A stretch of DNA of 64,000 nucleotides from Caldilineaceae bacterium (GTDB taxonomy: Bacteria; Chloroflexota; Anaerolineae; Caldilineales; Caldilineaceae): positions 1-64,000 of the forward strand of contig JAHBVG010000008.1 in NCBI GenBank assembly GCA_019637695.1, written 5' to 3'. The translations under genes were made by a program, and so were the position numbers. Under the pieces are notes generated by a model. It saw only the letters and a program-made list of their open reading frames with translations, searched no databases and was not told the DNA's origin. Of this stretch, positions 24,782-34,677 are shown piece after piece; position 1 is the stretch's first letter, and every line of letters begins with the position of its first letter.

Positions 24782-26719
24782 ATGAAGAAGAAGATCTATT
24801 TATTCACCGTTTTGCTCCTGGTTTTCAGCCTGGTATTTGCCGCCTGTGGCGGCGCAGCGGAACCAACGCCAGCACCCGCGGCGCCGGCTGCCCAACCCGC
24901 CGCGCCGACCCCAGAGGCCGCCCCCACCACAGCGCCAGCAGAAGAGGCAACCGCACCCGCAGAAGAAGCTGCGCCGGCCACGGCAGCCGATCCTAATTCC
25001 CTGCCCCGCAACGAGACCCTCTACTACAATGGTCTCCAGTGGGGATCGGTTGTGGGCTGGAATCCTTACTCCAGCAGCAACAACAATGGGTTAGCCATTG
25101 CTCAAGGGGATAGCGCCCGCGTCCTCATGTTCGAGACCCCGTACCTCTACAACATGCTCGATGGTCAGGTCTATCCTCTGCTGGCGGATGGCGACTACGA
25201 GTGGAATGAAGATCGCACTGAAATCACTTTCAAGATCAAGGCCGCGGCCAAATGGAGTGACGGCGCCCCAGTCACTGCTGAAGATGTTGCTTATACATGG
25301 GCCACCCACGTTAAGTACAACACCCCCACCGGCGCAGCCAACGTTGATTACATCGAAGATATCGTCGCCGTTGATGGTCAGACCGTGGTGGTCAAGGCCA
25401 AGTTGAACGATGCAGGTGAGGCCATCAATCCGTTGTTGGTAGCGGCTTACCTGAGTACCAACTACGTGATTCAGAAGGCGTGGACCGAGACGCTGGAAGG
25501 CCGCTCCGCCGACGCAACGGCGCTGCTGGCCGATCCTGCTGAGGATGTCGTCTTCTCCGGGCCGTACAGCAAGTACTTCACCGATGACACCAAAGTCGTC
25601 CTTGTGCGCAATGACAGCTATTGGGGGCAGGATGCCTCTATGTGGGGCAAACTGCCTGCGCCGAAGTACATTGCCCACGCCATCTTTAAGGACAACGCCG
25701 CTGGCACCACTGCTTTGAAAGCCGGTGAAGTGGATGTGAGCCAGCAGTTCAACTCCAACGTACAGGAACTCTGGCTGCAAGACAATCTGCCCGTCTCTAC
25801 CTACTTGCCCGAAGCGCCCTATGGTATCGGCGCCAGCCTGCCCACCGCGTTCTTCAACTTGAACTCGCCGGGGCTGGATCAGGTTGCCGTCCGCAAGGCG
25901 ATTGCCATGGCCGTCGACTACCCCACGATTATTGCCAACGCCATGACCAACCAATCTGCCACCTTCGATCAGGTTCCGCGCTCGTTGATGAACCCGACTC
26001 CCGGTGAGCAGGCCCTCTACGACCGCGAAGCGGTCGCCGACTTGCAATGGGCCGGCAACGACATTGAAGGCGCCAAGGCGCTGCTCGATGAAGCCGGTAT
26101 TGTGGACAGCGACGGCGACGGCTGGCGCGAATTCAACGGTGAGAAGTTGAGCTACATCGCCACCTGCCCCAACGGCTGGTCAGACTGGCAGGCGGCCATT
26201 GAGGTAGTTGCTGCTGCCGGCGCCAAGATTGGCATCGACATCACCACCAACTTCCCCGAATGGTCTGTCTACCAGACCGTGGTCACCAAGTCGGACGCGC
26301 CCCTGCCCGCTGGCTACGACATCTTCATGATGTGGAGCGGCGGCGCTGGACCGACTCAGCCCTGGGGCCGTATCCGCGGTTTGATCAGCTCTGAATTCGT
26401 CGGTATGGCAAGCAACTGGACCGGCAACTGGGGCGGCTATGTGAACCCCGAGGCCGATGCGCTGATCCAGGCCATCCCCAGCGAAACTGACGAAGCGGCG
26501 CTGAAGGATATGTACACCGAACTGGTCCGCTTGTACCTGACCGATGTGCCCTCCTTTACGCTCATGTATCGCCCGCAGGTCTTCCACACGGTGAACGAAA
26601 GTGTGTGGACGAACTTCCCGTTTGATGGCGATGGCACGAACCCGCCTGTGCCGCCAATGATCTGCTCTGACGGTTGGGGCGTTGCGTGTCTCTACAATCT
26701 AGAGCTCGTGAATCCGTAA
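24782..26719 (+). CDS. family-5 ABC transporter substrate-binding lipoprotein (probable oligosaccharide)
   Basis: A 645-residue SBP_bac_5 protein. The ATG at 24782 has AAGGAGA upstream. The signal peptide ends LVFAAC, with a lipid-modified cysteine, followed by an A/P/E-rich linker of about 55 residues. The core has [40 protein letters not shown] and [22 protein letters not shown], all family hallmarks. It heads a complete importer operon behind a LacI regulator and ahead of a GH3 glycosidase, so an oligosaccharide such as a beta-glucoside is more likely than a peptide (inference from context; family-5 proteins of Thermotoga bind cello-oligosaccharides). Confidence 0.93.
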   Translation: MKKKIYLFTVLLLVFSLVFAACGGAAEPTPAPAAPAAQPAAPTPEAAPTTAPAEEATAPAEEAAPATAADPNSLPRNETLYYNGLQWGSVVGWNPYSSSNNNGLAIAQGDSARVLMFETPYLYNMLDGQVYPLLADGDYEWNEDRTEITFKIKAAAKWSDGAPVTAEDVAYTWATHVKYNTPTGAANVDYIEDIVAVDGQTVVVKAKLNDAGEAINPLLVAAYLSTNYVIQKAWTETLEGRSADATALLADPAEDVVFSGPYSKYFTDDTKVVLVRNDSYWGQDASMWGKLPAPKYIAHAIFKDNAAGTTALKAGEVDVSQQFNSNVQELWLQDNLPVSTYLPEAPYGIGASLPTAFFNLNSPGLDQVAVRKAIAMAVDYPTIIANAMTNQSATFDQVPRSLMNPTPGEQALYDREAVADLQWAGNDIEGAKALLDEAGIVDSDGDGWREFNGEKLSYIATCPNGWSDWQAAIEVVAAAGAKIGIDITTNFPEWSVYQTVVTKSDAPLPAGYDIFMMWSGGAGPTQPWGRIRGLISSEFVGMASNWTGNWGGYVNPEADALIQAIPSETDEAALKDMYTELVRLYLTDVPSFTLMYRPQVFHTVNESVWTNFPFDGDGTNPPVPPMICSDGWGVACLYNLELVNP

Positions 26720-26747
26720 GTAGGTGATTGGTGATTAGGGATTAGGG

Positions 26748-26790
26748 ATTGGTGACTGGGGCAGAGATAAGATCTGCCCCAGTCACCAAT
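26748..26790 (+). repeat. 18-bp hairpin between binding protein and permease genes
   Basis: ATTGGTGACTGGGGCAGA at 26748-26765 pairs perfectly with 26773-26790. It is a member of the GATTGGTGACTGGGG family, preceded by GATTAGGGATTAGGGATTGG words. A stable hairpin here could protect the binding-protein mRNA and lower permease expression, as at malE-malF in enterics (inference). Confidence 0.75.
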
Positions 26791-26825
26791 CACCATTCAC
26801 CATTCACCATTGATACAAGGAGGGG

Positions 26826-27833
26826 ATGTTGAAAGGATACGCAGGTTATTTCGTCAACAAGTTTGCGTGGTTCCTGGTCACATTGGTGGCCGCCTTTATG
26901 CTGAATTTTATCTTGCCACGTCTCATGCCTGGGGACCCGGTGGCGGCGATTGTGGCGAGGCTGGCGCAGGGGATCTCGAACACGGCAGGGGTGCAGGCGA
27001 TCTATCAGCAGTACACGGAACTTTTCGGCACCAATCGGCCCCTGATTGAGCAATTTTTCCTCTATGTGCGAAACGTCCTCCAGGGTGATTTCGGGTTCTC
27101 CTTCAGCCAATATCCCCGCACGGTAGCTGATGTCATCCGATCCTCGATTTTGTGGACAATCGGCCTACAGTTCCCTGCTATCATCGTCGGCTGGTTGATC
27201 GGCAACACCCTGGGCGCGTTGGCTGCCTATATCCGCGGCGGCTTCGACAAGGTACTCATGCCGGTTAGCCTTTTCGTCAGCAATCTACCGGCCTTCGGCA
27301 TGGCCGTCATCCTCATGGTGATCTTTGCGGTGACGCTGAGGTGGTTCCCCACTTCAGGCGGCTACGGGTTCGATCTCATCCCCAACATGAGTTTGAAATT
27401 CTTCTGGTCTGTCTTCATTCACTATCAACTGCCCTTCTGGTCGATTGTGTTGATCACCATCGGCGGGCAGGCGATTGGGATGCGATCCATGTCGATCTAT
27501 GAACTGAACGCGGACTATGTGAAGTATAGCCGCTTCATGGGCATCAAAGATCGCACCATCGTCGGCTACGTTTTTCGGAACGCCATGCTGCCGCAGGTGA
27601 CCGGTCTGGCGCTCTCTATCGGTACGATGGTCGGCGGCGCGCTGGTGGCAGAGATTATCTTCAGCTATCCAGGGCTGGGTTCCACGATTTTAACGGCGGT
27701 GTTGGGCCAGGACTATCCCTTGATCTCGGCAACAACGCTGATCATTACCATCATGGTGCTGGTTGCGAACTTCCTCCTCGAGATCGTCTATGGCCTGCTG
27801 GATCCGCGTATCAAAGCCGCGCAGGCTGACTAA
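26826..27833 (+). CDS. ABC transporter permease (DppB/OppB family)
   Basis: A 335-residue inner-membrane permease with six predicted helices. The N-terminal [32 protein letters not shown] is typical of the DppB class. The EAA loop that contacts the ATPase is in [39 protein letters not shown] precedes the ATG. It forms the translocation channel with the next permease. Confidence 0.95.
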   Translation: MLKGYAGYFVNKFAWFLVTLVAAFMLNFILPRLMPGDPVAAIVARLAQGISNTAGVQAIYQQYTELFGTNRPLIEQFFLYVRNVLQGDFGFSFSQYPRTVADVIRSSILWTIGLQFPAIIVGWLIGNTLGALAAYIRGGFDKVLMPVSLFVSNLPAFGMAVILMVIFAVTLRWFPTSGGYGFDLIPNMSLKFFWSVFIHYQLPFWSIVLITIGGQAIGMRSMSIYELNADYVKYSRFMGIKDRTIVGYVFRNAMLPQVTGLALSIGTMVGGALVAEIIFSYPGLGSTILTAVLGQDYPLISATTLIITIMVLVANFLLEIVYGLLDPRIKAAQAD

Positions 27834-27849
27834 AGGAAAGATTGTCGTT

Positions 27850-29100
27850 ATGAAGCCATTTATTCAGCAGATATTTCGCTCTGGCAAGTTCATTGTCGGC
27901 TTTTCCATCCTGGCGACGATTTTGCTGGTTGTGACTGTCTATCCCTTGTTGATCAAGGACCCGCCGTTGACGATCATCGGCCAGGGGACATTTTTCCGGC
28001 CTGGCATTTATGTCAACGTCTATGACAGTCTCGGCGCGCCGCAATACATCCTCAACCTTGACGACGCCGCCACCAAACGCATTGCCAGCCGCCTAAATGA
28101 CAATGATCGGCTTGCCATCAAAGCATGGCTGATCGCCGCCGACATCCCCGAAGATGACATCCAGATTGAAAATACCGAAAAGTTGCTCGATCAGTGGTTC
28201 AGCAACTACGATCCAGCCCGGCGGATCGCTGGCATGACCAATGCCCAGCGCAATTACTACATCCGGCTCAACGGCTCGATCCAGGGTCTTCTCTCCACCG
28301 AAAACGCAATTCTGGCGAGAAGGGATGCGGAGACGGGCGCGCTCGAAGAAGCCAGCAGCGTCATACAGACTTCCTATGTGAACGTCAACCAGGTAGCCAA
28401 CGTGCGCATCCTCCCGCTGGGGACGGACAACTTCGGGCGCGATGTGTTGACCCAATTGGTGGCGGCGACCCGCGTCTCGCTGCAAATTGGTTTTGTGGCC
28501 GGCTCGATTGCCACCATGATCGGGCTGATCTTGGGGCTGTTGTCTGGTTACGTGGGCGGTATTGTGGACGATATCATCATGTTCATCACCAACCTCTTCA
28601 CGGTGATCCCCAGTTTTGTGCTGCTGATTTTGATCTCGTTTAGCATCGGCCAAAACCAGCGTGGCGCATTCACCATTGCCACGGTGATCGGCTTCACCTC
28701 TTGGGTATGGACGGCCAGGGCCGTGCGATCCCAGGTAATCTCCTTGCGCAACCGCGATCACGTCAATTTGTCCAAGCTGTCGGGCCACTCGATTGTCCAC
28801 ATCATCCTCAGGGATATTCTGCCCTATATCGCTTCCTACGTGGTGATGGCCTTCATCTTACAGATCTCCTCAGGCATCCTGGCCGAGGCCGGGTTGTCGA
28901 TCCTGGGTCTGGGGCCGCGCACCACCGAAGTGCCAACGCTGGGCCTGATGATGAACTGGGCGATGATCTACCAGGCGCACGTCCTGGGCAAGTGGTGGGC
29001 CTACTTCCCGGTGATCTTGACCATTGCGCTGATTACATTCTCGATGAATTTAATGAACACCGGCCTCGATCAGGTATTTAACCCGGCCTTGCGGGATTAG
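27850..29100 (+). CDS. ABC transporter permease (DppC/OppC family)
   Basis: A 416-residue permease. The ATG at 27850 follows AAAGGAAAG; an earlier in-frame start at 27763 would overlap the preceding gene by 70 nt. After the first membrane helix comes a long extracellular insertion (about residues 40-185, containing two helical motifs of the [13 protein letters not shown] type), larger than in most DppC proteins. The core [31 protein letters not shown] and the EAA loop [19 protein letters not shown] follow. Pairs with the upstream DppB-like protein. Confidence 0.94.
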   Translation: MKPFIQQIFRSGKFIVGFSILATILLVVTVYPLLIKDPPLTIIGQGTFFRPGIYVNVYDSLGAPQYILNLDDAATKRIASRLNDNDRLAIKAWLIAADIPEDDIQIENTEKLLDQWFSNYDPARRIAGMTNAQRNYYIRLNGSIQGLLSTENAILARRDAETGALEEASSVIQTSYVNVNQVANVRILPLGTDNFGRDVLTQLVAATRVSLQIGFVAGSIATMIGLILGLLSGYVGGIVDDIIMFITNLFTVIPSFVLLILISFSIGQNQRGAFTIATVIGFTSWVWTARAVRSQVISLRNRDHVNLSKLSGHSIVHIILRDILPYIASYVVMAFILQISSGILAEAGLSILGLGPRTTEVPTLGLMMNWAMIYQAHVLGKWWAYFPVILTIALITFSMNLMNTGLDQVFNPALRD

Positions 29101-29109
29101 GGAGCAACG

Positions 29110-30117
29110 ATGTCAAAGGTGATATTAGAAGTTAAAGATCTGACGACCAAATACATCACCCGCTTTCGCGAAGATGTCTACGCCGTGGATCATGTCTCCT
29201 TCAAGGTAGAGGAAGGCAAATCGCTGGGGATCGCCGGCGAGTCAGGATGCGGTAAGTCGACGCTGGCCCTGAGCCTGATGGGCTATTACTTTCCACCGCT
29301 GCATTACACCAGCGGGGAAATTATCATCGACGGGCGCACCATCACCAACATGGCCCCAGACGATGTCCGCAAATCGATCCTGGGCAAAGAGATCGCCTAT
29401 ATTCCCCAGGCGGCCATGAATGCGCTCAACCCCACGCGCCGGATCATCAACCTGATCGAGGATGTGGTGCGGGCGCACGATCCGACGGCCAAGAAGCAAG
29501 AGATCTACCAGATGGCGCGTGAGAGTTTTGAAGTACTGGGGCTACCGGCGGAAGTCCTACAGAAGTACCCGGTTGAGCTTTCGGGCGGCATGAAACAGCG
29601 CACGGTCATTGCCATTTCCGTCATCCTCGGCCCCAAAGTCTTGATCGCGGATGAACCATCCTCCGCGCTCGACGTCACCTCGCAGAAGATGGTGATCAAA
29701 ATGTTGCGCAATTTGATGGAGATGGGCTACATCAAGGCCATGATCTTCATCACCCACGAACTGCCGCTGCTCTACAATGTGACCGACGAGATTATGGTGA
29801 TGTACGCCGGCCAGTTGGTAGAGTTAGCCAGCGCGGACCATGCCGTCTTCGATCCGCTGCACCCTTACTCCAAAGGGTTGATGGGATCGATCATTGTGCC
29901 CGAAGCCGGTCTGCGCGATGTCAAGCTGACCGCCATCCCCGGTGTGCCGCCCAACTTGAAGAAGCCGCCGGCGGGCTGTCGTTTTGCCGAACGCTGCAAG
30001 TACGCGCGACTCGAATGTAATGTCTCGCCGCCGCTGCGCACACCCGGCCATGGCCGTACTTACCGCTGCATCCTTTCGGAAGAAGAGTTGAGGGGGATCT
30101 ACGAACATGAGCGATGA
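29110..30117 (+). CDS. ABC transporter ATP-binding protein (DppD/OppD family)
   Basis: A 335-residue ATPase. Walker A GESGCGKS is at residues 43-50; the signature is [10 protein letters not shown] and Walker B is [12 protein letters not shown]. The C-terminal oligo_HPY region has [15 protein letters not shown] with further cysteine in TYRC, a motif that in some DppD-type proteins binds an Fe-S cluster. Its 3' end overlaps the next ATPase gene by 11 nt. Energises import on the cytoplasmic face. Confidence 0.95.
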   Translation: MSKVILEVKDLTTKYITRFREDVYAVDHVSFKVEEGKSLGIAGESGCGKSTLALSLMGYYFPPLHYTSGEIIIDGRTITNMAPDDVRKSILGKEIAYIPQAAMNALNPTRRIINLIEDVVRAHDPTAKKQEIYQMARESFEVLGLPAEVLQKYPVELSGGMKQRTVIAISVILGPKVLIADEPSSALDVTSQKMVIKMLRNLMEMGYIKAMIFITHELPLLYNVTDEIMVMYAGQLVELASADHAVFDPLHPYSKGLMGSIIVPEAGLRDVKLTAIPGVPPNLKKPPAGCRFAERCKYARLECNVSPPLRTPGHGRTYRCILSEEELRGIYEHER

Positions 30118-30919
30118 GAAGAAAATCTGCCTGAGCGCGCGCGGCGTCTCCAAAGTCTTTGGTATAGGCCGTAAGAAGACAGTAGCCGTCGATCGCGTAG
30201 ATCTCGAACTGCACGAGGGCGAGGTCATCTCCATTGTGGGCGAATCGGGCAGCGGCAAAACGACGCTGGCCAAGGTGATCTTGGGGTTGATCAACGAAAC
30301 CGAGGGCGAGATCTATTTCCAGGGGAAGAAGCGCGACATTCGCTCTCACAGCAAACGACGGGAATATTGGAAGAACATCCAGGCCATCTTCCAAGACCCG
30401 TTCTCCTCTTTCAATATCTTCAACAAGATCGACACCGTGCTGCTCGACTGCATCAACATGCGCGGCGGGCGCTGGTTGCCGCGCGAGAAGAAAGTCGAGC
30501 TGATGGCAGAAGCGTGCAGTTTCGTCAACTTGAAATACGAAGAGTTGACCAACAAATATCCCTTCGAGCTTTCTGGTGGACAGCAGCAGCGCTTGATGAT
30601 CGCCCGCATCTTTTTGCTCAAACCGCAGATCCTGGTGGCGGATGAACCCACGTCGATGATCGACGCCTGCTCGCGGGCAACGATCCTCGACATGTTGATG
30701 CAACTGCGCAGCGAGATCGGCATGACAGTCATCTTCATCACCCACGACATCGGCTTGGCCTACTACGTCTCCGACAACATCTACATTATGGAACGCGGTC
30801 GCTTCGTCGAAAGCGGCTCCGCCGACGATGTGATCCTGAACCCCAAAGAACCCTACACCAAACGGCTCTTGAGCGATGTCCCTAAGATCTACGAGGAGTG
30901 GGATCTTTCGACTGTGTAG
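30107..30919 (+). CDS. ABC transporter ATP-binding protein (DppF/OppF family)
   Basis: A 270-residue ATPase forming a heterodimer with the preceding one. Walker A GESGSGKT is at residues 45-52; the signature is [10 protein letters not shown], Walker [13 protein letters not shown], and the switch histidine is in FITHD. It is shorter than usual OppF because the C-terminal oligo_HPY tail is reduced. Last gene of the importer before the glycosidase. Confidence 0.95.
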   Translation: MSDEKKICLSARGVSKVFGIGRKKTVAVDRVDLELHEGEVISIVGESGSGKTTLAKVILGLINETEGEIYFQGKKRDIRSHSKRREYWKNIQAIFQDPFSSFNIFNKIDTVLLDCINMRGGRWLPREKKVELMAEACSFVNLKYEELTNKYPFELSGGQQQRLMIARIFLLKPQILVADEPTSMIDACSRATILDMLMQLRSEIGMTVIFITHDIGLAYYVSDNIYIMERGRFVESGSADDVILNPKEPYTKRLLSDVPKIYEEWDLSTV

Positions 30920-31240
30920 GCAGGTGATTAGAGACTGGCTGATTGGTGATTGGGCTTGTCGGTCTCTTCTATTTTCGGCATGGTTGATTTTGGGTCGGGC
31001 TCATCTTTACAAATTCCGGCGGAGGGAGCACGCCTACGTGCGGCTTGGACTCGACTAGAACCAGAGCACGAGGCGTGCCTACTCCACATTCTCAATTGTA
31101 AAGGTCATACCTAGCCGATCTGAACCATGCCTTATTTTCAAAACAGGCAAAGGAGACAGTCGAAAACGAGGGCATTGTTCTTCTCGACTATCGCGCCTTG
31201 CAACTTGCCTGGCAAAACAGTGGATAAAGGAATATAGCAG
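30920..31240. other. gap before the GH3 gene: word repeats plus MITE-like element
   Basis: 30921-30955 is GGTGATTAGAGACTGG-type repeat. 30977-31131 is the MITE-like element described separately. The last ~100 nt contain no clear promoter and no gene. The element may separate the GH3 gene from importer transcription. Confidence 0.6.
30977..31131. mobile_element. MITE-like element, copy 1
   Basis: About 155 bp starting GGCATGGTT and ending AACCATGCC, with imperfect terminal inverted repeats of about 35 nt (inner ends CTTTACAA and TTGTAAAG). The inner part reads GGAGGGAGCACGCCTACGTG. It is about 80% identical to the reverse complement of 38347-38496. TATTTTC lies directly before it and again one base after it, a probable target duplication. 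No open reading frame. Confidence 0.78.
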
Positions 31241-33544
31241 ATGGACATTGATCTAATCGTCAAACAGATGACGCTTGAAGAGAAAGCAGCGCTCTGTACG
31301 GGCGCCAGCGCCTGGTCGAGTACGCCTGTGAAACGGCTGGGCGTCCCCGAGATGATCGTCTCCGACGGCCCACACGGCGTGCGCCGGGTGCCGAACGTAC
31401 ACGAAATAATGTTGGATAGCTTTCCCGCTACCTGCTTCCCCACCGCCTCATGCCTGGCCGCCACGTGGGATGTGGATCTGATCCGCAAGATGGGTGAAGC
31501 GCTGGCCGAGGAGTGTATCGCCCTCAATGTGGATGTGATCCTGGGGCCAGGGGCGAACATGAAACGATCCCCGCTGTGTGGGCGCAATTTCGAATATTTC
31601 TCCGAGGACCCTTACCTGGCCGGGGAATTGGCCGTCGCCTTCATCGAGGGTGTGCAGCGCAAAGGCGTGGGCACATCGCTCAAACATTATGCCGTCAACA
31701 ATCAGGAATACCAGCGCTTTAGCATCAACGCCGAAGTGGACGAGCGCACGCTGCGCGAGATCTACCTGGCCGCGTTTGAAAAGGCTGTCAAACAGGCCCA
31801 ACCGTGGACGGTGATGTGCGCGTACAACAAGGTCAACGGCGTATTCGCTTCGGAACATCACCGCCTGCTCACCCAGATCCTCAAAGACGAGTGGGGATTT
31901 GAGGGGCTGGTTGTCTCTGACTGGGGCGCGGTACGCGACCGCGTGGCTGCGTTGAAAGGCGGACTGGATTGGGAGATGCCCGGTCCGCAACCGCGCCGCG
32001 TGCAAGCGGTGATCGACGCTGTCCGCGCCGGTGAATTGGACGAAGCGGTCTTGGATGAATCGGCGCGCCGGATTCTGCGCATCGTCTTCAAAGCGGCGGA
32101 AACGCCCAAAGGCGGCAGTTTCGACGTGGACGCCCACCACAAACTGGCGAGCGACATTGCCGCCGAGGGGATGGTGTTGCTCAAGAACGACGGCTTGCTC
32201 CCCCTCAAAGGTCACCAGCAGATCGCGGTGATTGGCCGCGCCGCCGAACATGCTCACTTTCAGGGCGGCGGCAGTTCGCACATCAACCCTACGCGGGTAG
32301 CCGTCCCCTTCCAAGAGTTCCAATCTCGTGCTGGCGACGCCGAAGTGACCTATGCCGAGGGCTACCCCATCGACAACTCCTTCCGACAAGAGATGATCGA
32401 CGAAGCAGTAACGCTGTCGCAGGCTGCTGATGTGGCCGTCCTCTACATTGCGCTGCCCACCTTCAAGGAATCCGAAGGCTATGATCGCGTCGATCTCGAT
32501 CTGACCGACCAGCAGATCGCGTTGATCAAGGCCGTGGCCGCCGTCCAACCCAAGACAGTGGTCGTCCTCAACAACGGCGCGCCCGTCGCCATGAGCGCGT
32601 GGATCAACGATGTCGCCGCCGTCCTCGAAGGGTGGATGATGGGGCAGGCGGGCGGCGTGTCGATTGCCGACATCCTCTTTGGCAAGGTGAACCCCTGCGG
32701 CAAACTGGCCGAAACCTTCCCGCTGAAAACTGCGGACACCCCGGCCTATCTCAACTGGCCCGGCGACGCCGGTGTGGTGCGCTACGGCGAAGGGATCTTC
32801 ATCGGCTACCGCTATTACGACGCCAAACAGATGCCGGTCCTTTTCCCCTTTGGTCATGGGTTGAGCTACACCACCTTTGCTTACAGCAACCCGCAGGTGT
32901 CGGCAACCACCTTCAAGGACGTGGACGGCGTCACAGTCTCCGTGGATGTGACCAACACCGGCGAGATGGCGGGCAAGGAGATCGTGCAGATCTACGTCCA
33001 TGACCGGCAATCGGGGTTGGCGCGCCCGCAGAAAGAGTTGAAAGGCTTTGCCAAAGTCGCGCTCCAACCCGGTGAGACCAAAACTGTCTCGATTGCGCTC
33101 GACTTCCGAGCCTTTGCCTACTACCATCCCGAATACAAAGAGTGGATCACCGAGGACGGCGACTTCGATCTATTCATCGCCGCCTCTGCCGCCGACATTC
33201 GCCACACGCTGACAGTGACACTGCAATCGACCGTCGAGCTGCCCTGCATCCTCGACAAAGAATCGACCATCCGCGAGTGGCTGGCCGATCCGCGCGGCCA
33301 GGTTGTCTTTGGACCGATCTACGCGCAGATGCAAGCCGCCGCGCGCCAGATCTTCGGCGGCGGGCAGGAGAGCAACGAGGGCGCTATCGGCATGGACATC
33401 ATGGTGATGTTCGCTGATATGCCGTTGGTCAGTGTACTCATGTTCCAGCAGAAGTCGCTCCCCGCACACCCTGAAGAGATGGTGGCTGGCCTGCTGGCCG
33501 CCGTCCACGCGCCGGTCGCGGAGCAGGCCGCTGTAGCTGTTTAG
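31241..33544 (+). CDS. beta-glucosidase-type glycoside hydrolase, family GH3
   Basis: A 767-residue GH3 enzyme. The N-terminal TIM barrel has SDGPHGVRRV and GTSLKHYAVNNQEYQR; the catalytic nucleophile is D227 in GLVVSDWGAV. The C-terminal sandwich domain has EGMVLLKNDGLLPLKG and the ligand-binding GGSSHINP, then a fibronectin III-like domain at about 590-660 (VSVDVTNTGEMAGKEIVQIYV). No signal peptide, so it should cleave imported oligosaccharides in the cytoplasm. The last ~100 residues resemble the extra C-terminal segment of BglX-like and thermostable GH3 enzymes. Exact specificity (glucoside, xyloside) is not predictable. Confidence 0.95.
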   Translation: MDIDLIVKQMTLEEKAALCTGASAWSSTPVKRLGVPEMIVSDGPHGVRRVPNVHEIMLDSFPATCFPTASCLAATWDVDLIRKMGEALAEECIALNVDVILGPGANMKRSPLCGRNFEYFSEDPYLAGELAVAFIEGVQRKGVGTSLKHYAVNNQEYQRFSINAEVDERTLREIYLAAFEKAVKQAQPWTVMCAYNKVNGVFASEHHRLLTQILKDEWGFEGLVVSDWGAVRDRVAALKGGLDWEMPGPQPRRVQAVIDAVRAGELDEAVLDESARRILRIVFKAAETPKGGSFDVDAHHKLASDIAAEGMVLLKNDGLLPLKGHQQIAVIGRAAEHAHFQGGGSSHINPTRVAVPFQEFQSRAGDAEVTYAEGYPIDNSFRQEMIDEAVTLSQAADVAVLYIALPTFKESEGYDRVDLDLTDQQIALIKAVAAVQPKTVVVLNNGAPVAMSAWINDVAAVLEGWMMGQAGGVSIADILFGKVNPCGKLAETFPLKTADTPAYLNWPGDAGVVRYGEGIFIGYRYYDAKQMPVLFPFGHGLSYTTFAYSNPQVSATTFKDVDGVTVSVDVTNTGEMAGKEIVQIYVHDRQSGLARPQKELKGFAKVALQPGETKTVSIALDFRAFAYYHPEYKEWITEDGDFDLFIAASAADIRHTLTVTLQSTVELPCILDKESTIREWLADPRGQVVFGPIYAQMQAAARQIFGGGQESNEGAIGMDIMVMFADMPLVSVLMFQQKSLPAHPEEMVAGLLAAVHAPVAEQAAVAV

Positions 33545-33690
33545 GAATGGCGACGAAATCACTGGAGTGTTCTGGAGATTAGGGGAAAGAAGACGCTATA
33601 CAAGACGCTAAAACCGGAGTAGACCCTTTACCCGAAACCTTTGACTCTTTTGAGGAGATGGCCGATTTTTGGGATAGCCATGATGTTACG

Positions 33691-33724
33691 AGACCTGCCA
33701 GGTTTTCTGCAATCTGGCGGGTCT
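33691..33724. repeat. 11-bp hairpin AGACCTGCCAG
   Basis: AGACCTGCCAG at 33691-33701 pairs (one G-T) with CTGGCGGGTCT at 33714-33724. It lies in the 302-nt gap after the GH3 stop. Weak T content follows, so it might act as a poor terminator for the importer-GH3 region. Confidence 0.55.
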
Positions 33725-33741
33725 TATTGCCGATAATATCT

Positions 33742-33818
33742 GATGATCCACGAAGCGACACGAAGAAACACGAAGGGTATGATTTTCTTTGTGAATTTCG
33801 TGTCCCTTCGTGGATCGT
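33742..33818. repeat. GATCCACGAAGC palindromic repeat, second copy
   Basis: Left part GATGATCCACGAAGCGACAC, right part TCGTGTCCCTTCGTGGATCGT. Same family as 21849-21944. Otherwise the gap 33545-33846 shows no gene. Confidence 0.82.
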
Positions 33819-33846
33819 GTAAAGTCTGATTGTCCTGAGGACTCGC

Positions 33847-34119
33847 TCAGGTGCGATCCGTGGGGACAAAGATGCGGGCAATCGTTTCTTTGATCAGCGC
33901 CTGATAGGGCACGCCCATTTCGTTGGCCCGCTCTTTGACGGCGTCGATGACATACTCAGGGAAGCGGATGGAAACGGGCCGGGTGGTAGGCTTCAAATTG
34001 GGGAAGACTACCGGCTCGAAATCCTCGGCCTCCGCATAATCGGCCAGATCCAGGTTGGCCCAGAATTCTCGTTCTTCGTCTTCATTGGCAAATTCGGGTA
34101 ACCTAAGTTCGTTTTGCAT
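33847..34119 (-). CDS. BrnA-type antitoxin
   Basis: A 90-residue antitoxin. Start at 34119 has AAAGGAG about 10 nt upstream and overlaps the toxin gene end by 17 nt. The C-terminal RPVSIRFPEYVIDAVKERANEMGVPYQALIKETI is the ribbon-helix-helix DNA-binding domain of BrnA/CopG proteins; the N-terminal FWANLDLADYAEAEDFE is the toxin-binding part. It should form a complex with BrnT and repress the operon. Confidence 0.88.
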   Translation of the reverse strand: MQNELRLPEFANEDEEREFWANLDLADYAEAEDFEPVVFPNLKPTTRPVSIRFPEYVIDAVKERANEMGVPYQALIKETIARIFVPTDRT

Positions 34120-34408
34120 AGAGTTTGCGCTCCTTTGGCGTACAGTCCCGTGCAGAAATGACCCGCACACTGTCGCCGCGTACTGTAAAGACGATCAACA
34201 ACAAACGCGAGCGACGGGTTCTGCCGAGCAAAATATAACGGGCTTCAAAATCGGTTGTATGTAGATGGTCATGCAGTAGACGTTTGTCTCTGTCGAAAAA
34301 GCACTCTTCTGCTTCCGTTGCCGACACCCCATGCCTTACCCAGATTTTCTCTTCGTTGCCATCATCCCACTCAAAAGCAATTGGCTGCGGTATGCGTATG
34401 ATTGCCAT
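34103..34408 (-). CDS. BrnT family ribonuclease toxin
   Basis: A 101-residue BrnT toxin. The ATG at 34408 has AGGTGA 8 nt upstream; the longer frame to 34600 is not conserved in style. The core IAFEWDDGNEEKIWVRHGVSATEAEECFF, the strand RSRLLLIVFTVRGDSVRVISARD and the tail CTPKERKLYAKR are the family fold, a RelE-like ribonuclease. It is the first gene of the pair, the usual brnT-brnA order. Confidence 0.9.
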   Translation of the reverse strand: MAIIRIPQPIAFEWDDGNEEKIWVRHGVSATEAEECFFDRDKRLLHDHLHTTDFEARYILLGRTRRSRLLLIVFTVRGDSVRVISARDCTPKERKLYAKRT

Positions 34409-34465
34409 TATTGTATCACCTGGTATATACGTGTCAAGGCCAATTATTGTGATACCTAGTGTATG
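34408..34465 (-). promoter_or_regulatory. paired direct repeats upstream of brnT-type gene
   Basis: TATTGTATCACCTGGTATAT at 34408-34427 and TATTGTGATACCTAGTGTAT at 34445-34464 match at about 15 of 21 positions with 37-nt spacing. On the minus strand a TTGACA (34432-34437) lies between them. They are likely sites for autorepression by the BrnA-type antitoxin (inference). Confidence 0.45.
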
Positions 34466-34677
34466 TAAGCGGTTATTCCCTGTCAATCTATTTGTCTGAT
34501 CATCCCGGAGGATTCTTCCTTCGTAGCGCCCATGCATCCATGCTATACTATCCCCAACCGGAAGGGTACACGCGGACGCAGCGTCCGTCTGTACCTTCAT
34601 CGCCCTCCTCTTCGTCGCATTCCGGTGGCTGCGTAACGTACAATCACTGTCCCCTCATCTAACCAAGGAGTTTGGAG

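Noticed and set aside
31448..33127. 559-codon minus-strand frame opposite the GH3 gene
   Set aside because: The GH3 protein is complete with catalytic residues; the opposite frame has shadow-like composition.
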